In this document: one piece after another, positions 28,035 to 37,503 of the stretch
Layout of the letters: every line of letters begins with the position of its first letter
Position numbering within the stretch: the stretch's first letter is position 1
Assembly (NCBI GenBank): GCA_947505245.1
Contig: CANNIZ010000002.1
Coordinates: forward strand, 62,001 to 126,000
DNA length: 64,000 bases
Direction: 5' to 3'
DNA from: Pseudomonadota bacterium
GTDB lineage: Bacteria > Myxococcota_A > UBA796 > GCA-2862545
Position numbers and translations under genes: made by a program
Notes under the pieces: generated by a model
What the model saw: only the letters and a program-made list of their open reading frames with translations
Told to the model about the DNA's origin: nothing
Databases searched by the model: none

Positions 28035-28050
28035 CTGAATGACCATTCAG
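28035..28050. promoter_or_regulatory. TetR-family operator-like palindrome upstream of MFE-2 gene
   Basis: CTGAATGACCATTCAG is a perfect inverted repeat with 7-bp arms and a 2-bp centre. It ends 13 bases before the ATG and runs up against the ribosome-binding site AAGGAG. The TGAATG-N2-CATTCA core is the operator type bound by TetR-family repressors of fatty-acid degradation, whose ligand is an acyl-CoA. The gene downstream encodes beta-oxidation activities, which agrees with that type of control. The repressor gene is not in the window. Confidence 0.7.
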
Positions 28051-28063
28051 AAAGGAGTCGCTC

Positions 28064-30523
28064 ATGGGTGTGCTCGATGGCAAGGTCGTCCTCATCACGG
28101 GTTCCGGCGGTGGCATCGGTCGCGCTCACGCGCTCGCGTGCGCGCGTGAAGGCGCCAAGATCGTCGTAAACGACCTCGGCGGCACCCGCGACGGGTCGGG
28201 TGCTGGTCACTCCATGGCCGACCAGGTCGTGGACGAGATCAAGGCCCTCGGCAGCGACGCCGTCGCAAACTACGACTCCGTGACCGATCTCGAAGGCTGC
28301 CAGCGAATGGTCAAGAGCGCCCTCGACAAGTGGGGCAAGCTCGACGTCATCGTCAACAACGCGGGCATCCTGCGCGACAAGACGTTCTCGAAGATGACGG
28401 ACGCCGAGTGGGATCTGGTCGTCGCGGTGCACCTCACCGGCGCGCGCAACGTGATCCGCGCCTCCTACGAGGCGCTCACCAAGCAGGGCGGCGCGATCAT
28501 CAACACGACGTCGTATTCCGGCATGATCGGCAACTTCGGCCAGAGCAACTACGCGGCCGCCAAGGCCGGCATCTACGGCTTCACCCGCACGCTCTCGATG
28601 GAGATGCGCAAGGCTGGCGTCACCGCGAACTGCATCGCGCCCGTCGCAAAGACGCGCATGACCGACGACATCGCGATGGTCGAGGCGGATTGGACGCCCG
28701 AACAGATCAGCCCGATGGTCGTCTTCCTGGCGTCTGACCTTGCGAAAGGCGTCACCGGCCAGGTGTTCGGCGTGCAGGGCCAGCGCATCCACCTTTACGA
28801 GGTGAAGACCAACGACGGCGTCGAAAAGTCCGGCAAGGAACTGTGGACCGCCACCGAGATCGCCGGGAAGCTGTCCGCGATCATGGCGTGGGAGCAGCCC
28901 AACGTCTCCACCCCCAGCGAGACGGACATCGTCTCGGCCGTGTTCAGCCACTTCCCCGCCGGGTTCAAGGCCGGCGCCGCGCCGGGTTGGAAGCCGAACA
29001 TCCACTGGGTTGTGAAGGGCGGCACCGATCAGACCGTGACGATCGACGACTCCGGCTGCAAGACTGCAAAGGGCCTCGTCGGCAACCCGACCTGCACCGT
29101 CAAGACGGACAAGGACACGCTCGTCGCGATGTTCAAGGGCGAGCTCGAGCCGCAGAAGGCGTTCATGAGCGGCAAAGCGAGCGCCGACAACATGGGCGAC
29201 CTGATGAAGCTCGCCACGGCGTTCGACTTCAAGAAGGTCGCAGCGGCGTTCGCGGCGGCTGGCGGCGCAGGTACGGCTGCGGCCGGCGGCGGTTCGGCCC
29301 CGGCGGCGGCCTCCGAAGACCTCGTCACCGACGTGTTCGCACACATTCCGTCGGGCTTCAACGCGGGCAAGGCCCCCGGCTGGAAGACGACCATGCAGTG
29401 GGTCGTCAAGGGCGGCACGGACCAGACGATCGTGGTCGACGGCGACAAGGTCACCGTGTCGAAGGGCCTCGTCGGCACGCCGACCTGCACCGTCAAGACG
29501 GACAAGGACACGCTCGTCGCGATGTTCCAGGGCAAGATGGACCCTGCGAAGGCTTTCATGGGCGGCAAGGCGAGCGCAGACAACATGGGCGACCTGATGA
29601 AGCTCGGCCAGGTGTTCGACTTCAAGAAGATCGCCGCGAGCTACGAAGCGAAGGCCTCTGGCAAGCCCGCTCCGGTCGCTGCCCCCGCCGCCCCCGCGGT
29701 CCCCGCCGGCGAGAAGAAGCTCCCGTTCGGCAAGCGTTATGACGGCGGCTACCACTATGTCGATCGCGCCGAGTACGAGGCGTACGCGAAGGCGACGAAC
29801 GACGAGAACCCTGCGTACTTCGGCAAGGACAGCATCGCGCCGCCGATGTACCACGTAAAGCCCTTCATCAACCTGATGATGAAGCTCGCGACGGACCCCG
29901 AGCTCGAGCTCGACCTGCTGCGCCTGATGCACGCCGAGCACGACATCAAGTTCCACGAGCCGCTCAAGCACGGCGATCTTCTTCAGCTTCGCGGCACGCT
30001 GCTGTCGCTCGAAGAGAAGTCGTCGGGCCGCCTCGTGAACTACGGCCTGTACGGCTACGTCGACGGGAAGCTCGCGATCGAAGGCCGCACGGCGTACTTC
30101 ATCCGCGGCAAGAAGAAGGACGACGGCGCGAAGAAGGAGGCCGTCGCTTCCGAGCCGCCGCCGGCCCCGGATCTCAACATCGCCGAGCCGGTGACGGACG
30201 ACCAGGCCACGCGCTACGCGGCGGCTTCGGGCGACAGCAACCCGATCCACACCGACCCCGCGACCGCGAAGTCGGCCGGCCTGCCCGGCGTCATCCTGCA
30301 CGGCATGTGCACGATGGCGTTCGCCCAGCGCGACCTGATCAACAGCCTCGGCGGCGGCAACCCGCGCAACCTCAAGTCGATCGGCGTGCGCCTCTCCAAG
30401 CCCGTGTTGCCCGGCCAGACGTTGGCGCTCAAGGTCTGGAAGGACGGCAAGAACGTCAAGTTCCAGACCGAGAACCCTGAGGGCGCCCCGGTGATCACGA
30501 ACGGCACGGCTTCATTTTCATGA
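28064..30523 (+). CDS. Multifunctional beta-oxidation enzyme: SDR, two SCP2 domains, MaoC-type hydratase
   Basis: This 819-residue protein resembles eukaryotic peroxisomal MFE-2 with a changed domain order. An SDR (1 to about 285) has GSGGGIGRA at 13-21 and Y163/K167 (YAAAK), and would oxidise 3-hydroxyacyl-CoA. Two SCP2-type lipid-binding domains follow at about 287-395 and 418-525. A double hot-dog enoyl-CoA hydratase 2 begins near 550, with the signature ASGDSNPIH (D724, H729) in its C-terminal half. Ala/Gly/Pro linkers separate the parts. The start ATG follows AAAGGAG, and a TetR-type palindrome lies just upstream. The next gene overlaps by ATGA. It probably handles fatty acyl or sterol-side-chain CoA esters. 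Confidence 0.88.
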   Translation: MGVLDGKVVLITGSGGGIGRAHALACAREGAKIVVNDLGGTRDGSGAGHSMADQVVDEIKALGSDAVANYDSVTDLEGCQRMVKSALDKWGKLDVIVNNAGILRDKTFSKMTDAEWDLVVAVHLTGARNVIRASYEALTKQGGAIINTTSYSGMIGNFGQSNYAAAKAGIYGFTRTLSMEMRKAGVTANCIAPVAKTRMTDDIAMVEADWTPEQISPMVVFLASDLAKGVTGQVFGVQGQRIHLYEVKTNDGVEKSGKELWTATEIAGKLSAIMAWEQPNVSTPSETDIVSAVFSHFPAGFKAGAAPGWKPNIHWVVKGGTDQTVTIDDSGCKTAKGLVGNPTCTVKTDKDTLVAMFKGELEPQKAFMSGKASADNMGDLMKLATAFDFKKVAAAFAAAGGAGTAAAGGGSAPAAASEDLVTDVFAHIPSGFNAGKAPGWKTTMQWVVKGGTDQTIVVDGDKVTVSKGLVGTPTCTVKTDKDTLVAMFQGKMDPAKAFMGGKASADNMGDLMKLGQVFDFKKIAASYEAKASGKPAPVAAPAAPAVPAGEKKLPFGKRYDGGYHYVDRAEYEAYAKATNDENPAYFGKDSIAPPMYHVKPFINLMMKLATDPELELDLLRLMHAEHDIKFHEPLKHGDLLQLRGTLLSLEEKSSGRLVNYGLYGYVDGKLAIEGRTAYFIRGKKKDDGAKKEAVASEPPPAPDLNIAEPVTDDQATRYAAASGDSNPIHTDPATAKSAGLPGVILHGMCTMAFAQRDLINSLGGGNPRNLKSIGVRLSKPVLPGQTLALKVWKDGKNVKFQTENPEGAPVITNGTASFS
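28922..29707 (+). repeat. Two tandem 393-bp units encoding the duplicated SCP2 domains
   Basis: The coding sequence repeats with a period of 393 bp (131 codons): 28922-29314 and 29315-29707. The segment 29088-29134 is identical base for base to 29481-29527, and further stretches such as the GKASADNMGDLMKL codons are nearly so. The ends have diverged. This is an in-frame tandem duplication inside one gene. Confidence 0.8.
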
Positions 30524-31287
30524 TCGCAAAGGACCAGGTCCGCCTGTACCAGATGATCCTCGCCGGGCTGCACGCGTTCTTCGGTGCGGTCGGCGTGCTC
30601 ATCGGCCTGACCTGGCTCCTCGTGCCGCTCGGGATCGTCGCGCTCACCGCGTTCGATCTCGTCGGCAGCCTGAAGTACGCGCTCCAAGACCCGTCGTACC
30701 TGTCGTACTGGATCGAGGGGATGGTCACGAAGCTGACGTTCATCGCGATCTTCGCGGTGGTGCTCGCGCTCCCCAGCGTCGTCGCCATCGCGACCGGCGC
30801 CGTGGGCGTGGGCACGGCCTACGGTCTGTACGCCCGGAAGCCGTGGGTGAAGTTCCTCGCGATCGCGGCCGCGCTCGATTGCTTCGTGATCCTCGGGCTG
30901 CCGCTCGGGCTGTTCGGGTTCTTCGGCATCGCGATGGGCATCGGGACGATCCTGCTCACCTGGCAGGCCGACGGCGCCGCCGAGCTGAACGACGGGCCGC
31001 CCGGCATGGAGACAGCGCAGGCGCTCACGGCAGCCGCGCCTCCACCGGCAGCCGCTCCCCCATCGGCAGCCGGCGTCACGCCCTCCGCAGCCGCGGAACC
31101 CTCGCCCGAGGCCGCCACAGCCCGCAGCACGCCCCTGCCCTCGGCCCCACCTCCTCCACCGGCGCCGCCGCTGGCAGGACCCCCACCGGCGCCACCGCCA
31201 GCGGGACCGCCGCCGCCACCGCCGCTCGGCGATTCACCGCCGCCTCCCCCGCCACACGACCCCACCGACCCGCCAAAGCTCGGGTAG
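30520..31287 (+). CDS. Membrane protein with Pro/Ala-rich C-terminal tail
   Basis: The 255-residue product has four predicted helices in the first 150 residues (MILAGLHAFFGAVGVLIGL, LTFIAIFAVVLALPSVVAI, FLAIAAALDCFVILGLPLG and FGFFGIAMGIGTILLTW region). A tail of about 95 residues rich in Pro and Ala follows (PPPPPAPPLAGPPPAPPPA type). I do not recognise a family. The ATG overlaps the stop of the beta-oxidation gene by four bases, so the two are co-translated; the membrane protein might anchor or serve that enzyme, but this is only context. It converges with a lipoprotein gene five bases away. Confidence 0.75.
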   Translation: MIAKDQVRLYQMILAGLHAFFGAVGVLIGLTWLLVPLGIVALTAFDLVGSLKYALQDPSYLSYWIEGMVTKLTFIAIFAVVLALPSVVAIATGAVGVGTAYGLYARKPWVKFLAIAAALDCFVILGLPLGLFGFFGIAMGIGTILLTWQADGAAELNDGPPGMETAQALTAAAPPPAAAPPSAAGVTPSAAAEPSPEAATARSTPLPSAPPPPPAPPLAGPPPAPPPAGPPPPPPLGDSPPPPPPHDPTDPPKLG

Positions 31288-31292
31288 GGCGC

Positions 31293-33269
31293 TCACGGCG
31301 GAGGGTTCGTCCACACCGGCCCCGTGGTCGCCCACGCGCCGTCGTCGGACCACGCGACCGCGAGCAGCCAGCTTCCCCGGAAGCGCACGTCGAACGCGGC
31401 CGGACCTGCGGAGGGAACAAAGGTGCCGACGATCCGTCCGTCGCCGATCAGCGCGCCGTGCAGGCAGGCGCACCCCCGCACGTCGACCCGCACCTTTCGT
31501 ACCTCCAACGAAGGGCGCGCCACCTCGCCGGGAGCGGCGTGATCGACGAACAGGTCGATCACCGGCCCCGTGCCGGCCACGACCTGCCCGCGCAGCAGGC
31601 CGCGCTCGACGTCTTCGCGGCCGAACAGCGCGGGGTCGGGCACCGTCGCCCACGTGAGCGGCCCGACGGGCGCGAGCGCGACGCCGCGATCGAGCCACGC
31701 AAACCACGGCGCCCAGTCCACGAGCGGGTCGACCGGTCCGTCGAGGAGCACGGCGTCCGGCCCGGGCGCGAGGTCGGCGGGGGGCGCGCCGACGGCCGCG
31801 AGCCATTCGAGGTCGACGACGGTGATCCGATTCGCCCGATCGCCGCCCTGCATCGTACGAAACGCCTGCATCGGCGATCGCCCGGCCGGATCGACGGCCC
31901 CGCGCCCGCCCTGGCGGCGATCGACCGCGAACGGCCACGCGACGATCCGCCAGCCGTCTGCCGACACCAGCGCGCTCCCGCCGACCGCCGCGATCGACGC
32001 GTCCTCGGGGGCCTCGCCGACGTCGCCTTCCGGCGCGAGCACGACGAGGTCGGCCCCGCGAGCGATCGCGTCCAACACGGCGTCCGCGTCGGTGCCGCGC
32101 CAGTCGCGGGAGCGCGACGCCGGCGACGGCACGACGAGCGCGCGCCGAAGCCCAGGGTCAAAGGAGGTCTCTGGCCGAACGACGAGCGGGGCGTCGGGCA
32201 CCTGGAGAGCGAGCGGGGCGACGGTGGGTCCGGCGTCGATCCGGACGTCGAACAGGCCGTCACCGACGGCGATCCGCGAGCGCCCGTCGACCGCTGATCG
32301 ACCGGAGCGGCCGTCCTGGGCCACCCACGACGCGACGCCCACGCGCGGCAGGCCCGAGACCGTCAACCACCCCTCGCCGCCGACCGCGAGCGACAGGCCC
32401 TCTCCCGGGGTCTTCCACGCCGACGCTGCCCGACCGGACGCCTCGGCCCGCACGCGCGACACGGTGGCAGGTGCGTCGAACGCGAACGCCCCATCCACGA
32501 CCTGCACGAAGCCGAGCGACGCGACGTCGGACGCGAGCACGATCGTGTCTGCGCCCGGCGCCGACCCGGTCACATGAACGGTCGCGTCCGCGAGATCCGG
32601 CGCGAAAGATGGTGACACGACGAGCGTGTCCCCGTCGAGCCGCACCACGCCGCCGCGATCGGTCGAGCCGCCCTCGCCGCGCAGCACAGACGTCCCCCAC
32701 AGCGCGCCACCAAGCCACACCCCGTCCGCGTGCACGAGCAGCGCGTCGGCCCCCTCGGCGGTGACGGCGTCCCCGTCGGCCGTCCAACGCAACGTCCGGC
32801 GCTCGCCCTCGGCGTCCGCGACCTCGCCTTGAAAGGGCCGGACGACGCCTTCGAAGGACACGCCCGCGTCGTCGAGCGCGAACGCGTCCACGTCGAGCCA
32901 GCCTCCGCCCACGACGGGGACCACCTCGTACAGGGCGTCGTCAGCGCCCCAAGGCGCGACGTCCACGAGCGTCGCACCGCCTACGCCCACCCGACCGAGC
33001 GACGCCTCGGGGTGCCGCACCACGGCGCGCAGCGCGGGGGTCGCCAGGTAGAGGTCCGACGACCGGCCGTCCGCGTGACCCGATGGGATCTCGTCCGCGC
33101 ACCCGACCGCCCTCGCGATCACGCCGTCGGGGACGGACGGGTCACAGACGGCGTAGGGGAGCCCGACGCCGGGCCCCTGGCATCCGCTGACCACGAGCAG
33201 CGCGAGGATCAGCGTGCGAGCGCTCCCTGCACTTCGGCGACGAGGGACGCGAGCCGAAGCGGCTTCCAC
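31293..33269 (-). CDS. Large lipoprotein, possibly degenerate CehA/McbA-like
   Basis: The 658-residue protein has a type II signal peptide: basic RRRSAGSAR, core TLILALLVV and lipobox VSGC with lipidated C30. The chain is acidic and rich in Gly, Val, Asp. The last third (DAVLDAIARGADLVVLAPEG, VDWAPWFAWLDRGVALAPVG, LLRGQVVAGTGPVIDLFVD) resembles the frame of CehA/McbA-type PHP hydrolases. The usual metal-binding HxH and HS/DH motifs are missing, so hydrolase activity is unlikely. GTG 33269 is the only start before the signal peptide, with AAGGTG upstream, and makes the gene overlap the response-regulator gene by 61 bases. It is probably anchored in the outer membrane or cell surface. Confidence 0.65.
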   Translation of the reverse strand: MEAASARVPRRRSAGSARTLILALLVVSGCQGPGVGLPYAVCDPSVPDGVIARAVGCADEIPSGHADGRSSDLYLATPALRAVVRHPEASLGRVGVGGATLVDVAPWGADDALYEVVPVVGGGWLDVDAFALDDAGVSFEGVVRPFQGEVADAEGERRTLRWTADGDAVTAEGADALLVHADGVWLGGALWGTSVLRGEGGSTDRGGVVRLDGDTLVVSPSFAPDLADATVHVTGSAPGADTIVLASDVASLGFVQVVDGAFAFDAPATVSRVRAEASGRAASAWKTPGEGLSLAVGGEGWLTVSGLPRVGVASWVAQDGRSGRSAVDGRSRIAVGDGLFDVRIDAGPTVAPLALQVPDAPLVVRPETSFDPGLRRALVVPSPASRSRDWRGTDADAVLDAIARGADLVVLAPEGDVGEAPEDASIAAVGGSALVSADGWRIVAWPFAVDRRQGGRGAVDPAGRSPMQAFRTMQGGDRANRITVVDLEWLAAVGAPPADLAPGPDAVLLDGPVDPLVDWAPWFAWLDRGVALAPVGPLTWATVPDPALFGREDVERGLLRGQVVAGTGPVIDLFVDHAAPGEVARPSLEVRKVRVDVRGCACLHGALIGDGRIVGTFVPSAGPAAFDVRFRGSWLLAVAWSDDGAWATTGPVWTNPPP

Positions 33270-33595
33270 AACACCTTCGCGCCGAGCGCGGTCGCCTGGG
33301 CCTCGACCTCGGGGGACGCCTGCCCGGTGAACAAGAACCGCGCCGACGCCGGAAATCGCTTCTTCACCTGTTCGATCAGCGCGAGGCCCGTCTGCCCGTC
33401 GCCCGCGATGTTGTGATCGGCCACCACCAGCACCACCGTCCCGTTCGCCGCAACCACCTCCGCGAGTACCTGCTGGGCCGCGTCGATCGTGTCCGCGACA
33501 CGAACCTCGACGCCCGGCAACGCCCCGCCGAGGGCGAGCGTGAGAACCTGCAAAAGGTCTGGTTCGTCTTCCACCACGATCGCGACTGGTCGCAT
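33209..33595 (-). CDS. Single-domain response regulator (REC)
   Basis: This 128-residue protein is a lone receiver domain. It begins RPVAIVVEDEPDLLQVL with the acidic pair D10/E11, the phospho-acceptor D60 (VVLVVADHNIAG), T90 (FLFTGQ) and K111 (VLWKPLR). It has no output domain and would act by protein contact, like CheY- or FrzZ-type proteins. I chose ATG 33595, preceded by GGGAG; the frame continues upstream to 33910 but that part overlaps hemB on the other strand. It diverges from hemB with a shared 45-bp promoter space and overlaps the downstream lipoprotein gene. No histidine kinase is adjacent. Confidence 0.88.
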   Translation of the reverse strand: MRPVAIVVEDEPDLLQVLTLALGGALPGVEVRVADTIDAAQQVLAEVVAANGTVVLVVADHNIAGDGQTGLALIEQVKKRFPASARFLFTGQASPEVEAQATALGAKVLWKPLRLASLVAEVQGALAR

Positions 33596-33611
33596 GTTGG
33601 GCTCCCGGGTG

Positions 33612-33620
33612 TAGAGTCTA
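33612..33620. promoter_or_regulatory. Overlapping divergent -10 candidates (TAGAGTCTA)
   Basis: The palindrome TAGAGTCTA reads as TAGAGT on the plus strand (towards hemB) and TAGACT on the minus strand (towards the response regulator). Both fit a TAnnnT -10 element, and the two genes are only 45 bases apart, so their promoters would share these bases. No -35 elements are evident. Confidence 0.3.
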
Positions 33621-33640
33621 GCCCGATTTCCGGGAGTCAC

Positions 33641-34639
33641 ATGTATCCCCAGGCGTTGTACCCACGACATCGCTCGCGCCGCCTCCGCGCCACGTACGGC
33701 GCGCGCGCGCTCGTACGCGAGACCCACGTCACCCCGTCCGACTTCATCCTGCCCGTGTTCGTGAAGGCCGGCGGCGGGCTCGACGAGCCGATCCCGTCGA
33801 TGCCGGGCGTGTCGCGGCGGACGCTGCCCTCGCTGATCGACCACGCCCACGAGGTGTACGCCCTCGGCGTGCCCGCGATCGCGGTGTTCCCGAAGATCGA
33901 CGACGCGCACAAGACGCTCGGCGGCGAGGAAGCCTGGTCCGACGATGGCCTCGTGCCCGACGTGGTGCGCGCTCTAAAGGCCGCTCTCCCCGGCCTGCTC
34001 GTGATCACCGACGTGGCGCTCGATCCGTACTCGTCGCTCGGCCAGGACGGCGTCGTGATCGACGACAAGATCCACAACGACAAGACGATCGACGCCCTCG
34101 TGCGGCAGGCGTGCTGCCAGGCGCGCGCCGGGGCCGACTTCGTGGCGCCGTCGGACATGATGGACGGCCGCGTCGGGCGCATCCGCGAGGCGCTCGACGC
34201 CGCGGGTCACGTGGACACCGCGATCCTCGCGTACTCAGCGAAGTACGCTTCATGCTTCTACGGGCCGTTCCGCGACGCGTTGGACTCCGCTCCGCGCGGC
34301 GGCACCGACAAGAAGACCTACCAGATGGACCCGGCCAACGGCGACGAGGCGCTTCACGAGGTGGGGCAGGACCTCGCCGAGGGCGCCGACATGATCATGG
34401 TCAAGCCCGGGCTTCCGTACCTGGACATCTTGTGGCGCGTGAAACAAGAGTTCAAACGCCCGACCGCCGTGTACCACGTGAGCGGTGAGTACGCGATGAT
34501 CAAGGCGGCCGCAGCCCACGGCTGGCTCGACGAGCGCTCGGTGGTGCTCGAGACGATGACGTCGTTCAAACGAGCCGGCGCGGACGCGATCCTGACGTAC
34601 TACGCGGTGGAAGCCGCGCGCTGGCTGAAAGCAGGCTGA
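33641..34639 (+). CDS. hemB: Delta-aminolevulinic acid dehydratase (porphobilinogen synthase)
   Basis: This 332-residue cytosolic enzyme condenses two 5-aminolevulinates to porphobilinogen in haem synthesis. The two active-site lysines lie in AYSAKYASCFYGPFRD and MVKPGLPYLD. The metal region reads TDVALDPYSSLGQDG, with alanine and aspartate where Zn-dependent enzymes have cysteines, so this is the Zn-independent, Mg-stimulated type seen in Pseudomonas. ATG 33641 follows GGGAG; the frame opens earlier, but only inside the divergent gene. It adjoins, but is not overlapped by, the phosphofructokinase gene 31 bases downstream. Confidence 0.97.
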   Translation: MYPQALYPRHRSRRLRATYGARALVRETHVTPSDFILPVFVKAGGGLDEPIPSMPGVSRRTLPSLIDHAHEVYALGVPAIAVFPKIDDAHKTLGGEEAWSDDGLVPDVVRALKAALPGLLVITDVALDPYSSLGQDGVVIDDKIHNDKTIDALVRQACCQARAGADFVAPSDMMDGRVGRIREALDAAGHVDTAILAYSAKYASCFYGPFRDALDSAPRGGTDKKTYQMDPANGDEALHEVGQDLAEGADMIMVKPGLPYLDILWRVKQEFKRPTAVYHVSGEYAMIKAAAAHGWLDERSVVLETMTSFKRAGADAILTYYAVEAARWLKAG

Positions 34640-34670
34640 AACTTACGCCCCCACGGTGGAGAGGTCGACG

Positions 34671-35954
<1,284 letters not shown>

Positions 35955-35961
35955 CGGCCAC

Positions 35962-37503
35962 GTGGAGCAGATCGGACCGTACCGGATCGTCGAGTCGCTC
36001 GGCGCAGGCGGCATGGCCCACGTCTGGCGCGGCGTGGACGCCGAGGGCCGTGAGGCCGCCGTGAAGGTGCTCGACGCGAGCTTCGCGCGAAACCTGACGG
36101 CGCGCACGCGCTTCTATAGTGAAGCCACCAACATGGCGGCGGTCCAGCACGAGAACGTCGTGCAGGTGTTTGATCACGGCGAAGACAACGGCGTGATCTG
36201 GCTCGCGATGGAGCTGTTGGACGGCGGGTCCGCGGACGTGTGGACGCGCCGGTACGGCGCCATGCCGCCCCGAATGGCGGTCGACGTGACGATCGCCCTC
36301 CTCCGCGGGCTGGAGGCTGTGCATGCGGCGGGCGTGATCCACCGGGACATCAAGCCTTCGAACGTGCTCCTCGCCAGCGACGGCCGCATCAAGATCACCG
36401 ACTTCGGGATCGCACGCGCGGACGACGCAGACGAACGCGCGCCTGCGAAGGGCACGGTGACCGGGACGTGGATCTACATGGCGCCTGAACAGCGGGTGAA
36501 CGCGAAGACGGTGGACGAACGGGCCGACGTGTATGGCGCCGGAGCGACGTTGTGGGCGCTGCTCACCGGCCACGACCCGAGCGACCTCGGCGCGCACGAG
36601 TCCATCGACACCTTGCCGGCGCCCGCCGAGCTCGTCGGCATCGTGCGGCGCGCGCTGCGCTTCAACCCCGAAGACCGGTACGCGTCCGCCGCGATGATGC
36701 GCGCCGACCTCGAGATCGCGCGCGTCACGCTCCCACCGATTCCGAGCGGCACGCCGCCCCTCGGGGAAGCGCTCCTCGGCGATCTGCCCGACGCGGGCAC
36801 GGGTGCCTCGACGCCACCCCCTGTCGACCCCTGGCCGCACGACCCAGCTCCAACGCTGCCAAAGAGCTGGGAGGCCGCGCCAGCGATCGCGACGAAGTCG
36901 CGAAAGTCCTTCGGCGACGCCGCGCCGATCGCAGCGCCGTACGTGCGCGAGCGCCCCTACGAGATCGCGCCCGAGCCCCCTGTGGCCCCGAAGGAGGCGC
37001 CGCCGCCTCCCCCACCGCCACGCGCACCACCGCTGGCGCTGATCGTGGTGTTCGCCACGGTGCCGCTCCTCGTCGCCGCGGTGGCGTTGTTCGCGTTTGC
37101 AAGCCGCTCGCAGCCGGACGAACCGATCGTCGAGGTGGCGGTTGATCCGAACGCCCCGATCGTGCCCGAGGGCGTGGACGTCCTCGCCACCAGCGACGCC
37201 CCGGAGGCACCCGCCGAGGAGGTCAAGCAACGGGGCCCGAAGGCGCTGCCCGGCCGGCTCGCGCTGCTCTCCCCGACGAAGTCGCTCGTCTCCATCGAAG
37301 GCCAGAGCGTCGGCGAGCTGCCTGTCGAGGTGGAGATGCCGCCCGGAACGTACCGGGTGCGCCTGCACGAGGTCGGTGGCATCCGCGAAGCCAGCGTTCT
37401 CGTCGAGGTGACCGCGGGCGAGACCACCGAGGTGTGCTGGTCGTTCCAGCGCAACGACCTGTGCAGCGAGGCCGATCTCACCCTCGCCCGGGCGACGTGG
37501 TGA
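35962..37503 (+). CDS. Membrane-anchored Ser/Thr protein kinase with C-terminal PEGA-like domain
   Basis: This 513-residue protein has a Hanks-type kinase domain at residues 1 to about 260. The Gly loop is GAGGMAHV, the ATP lysine K35, HRDIKPSN at 127-134, DFG at 147-149 and MAPEQR at the activation-loop end. A Pro-rich linker follows, then one membrane helix near 355-378 (LIVVFATVPLLVAAVALFAF) and a PEGA-like periplasmic domain (GRLALLSPTKSLVSIEGQ, then PPGTYRVRL) ending CWSFQRNDLC. All catalytic residues are present. It starts seven bases after the phosphofructokinase gene and its stop overlaps the regulator gene by GTGA. By position it is a Pkn4 counterpart. Confidence 0.92.
   Translation: MEQIGPYRIVESLGAGGMAHVWRGVDAEGREAAVKVLDASFARNLTARTRFYSEATNMAAVQHENVVQVFDHGEDNGVIWLAMELLDGGSADVWTRRYGAMPPRMAVDVTIALLRGLEAVHAAGVIHRDIKPSNVLLASDGRIKITDFGIARADDADERAPAKGTVTGTWIYMAPEQRVNAKTVDERADVYGAGATLWALLTGHDPSDLGAHESIDTLPAPAELVGIVRRALRFNPEDRYASAAMMRADLEIARVTLPPIPSGTPPLGEALLGDLPDAGTGASTPPPVDPWPHDPAPTLPKSWEAAPAIATKSRKSFGDAAPIAAPYVRERPYEIAPEPPVAPKEAPPPPPPPRAPPLALIVVFATVPLLVAAVALFAFASRSQPDEPIVEVAVDPNAPIVPEGVDVLATSDAPEAPAEEVKQRGPKALPGRLALLSPTKSLVSIEGQSVGELPVEVEMPPGTYRVRLHEVGGIREASVLVEVTAGETTEVCWSFQRNDLCSEADLTLARATW

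Noticed and set aside
28035-28050. Rho-independent terminator for the WcaJ-type gene
   Set aside because: The arms are too short and AT-rich for a terminator stem, there is no T-run, and the site is upstream of both flanking genes, which diverge.
27833-30301. Long minus-strand open frame antisense to the beta-oxidation gene
   Set aside because: It lies wholly opposite a gene with intact catalytic motifs. Its composition (Arg, Val, His and Asp rich) is that of a mirrored high-GC frame, and no domain is visible.
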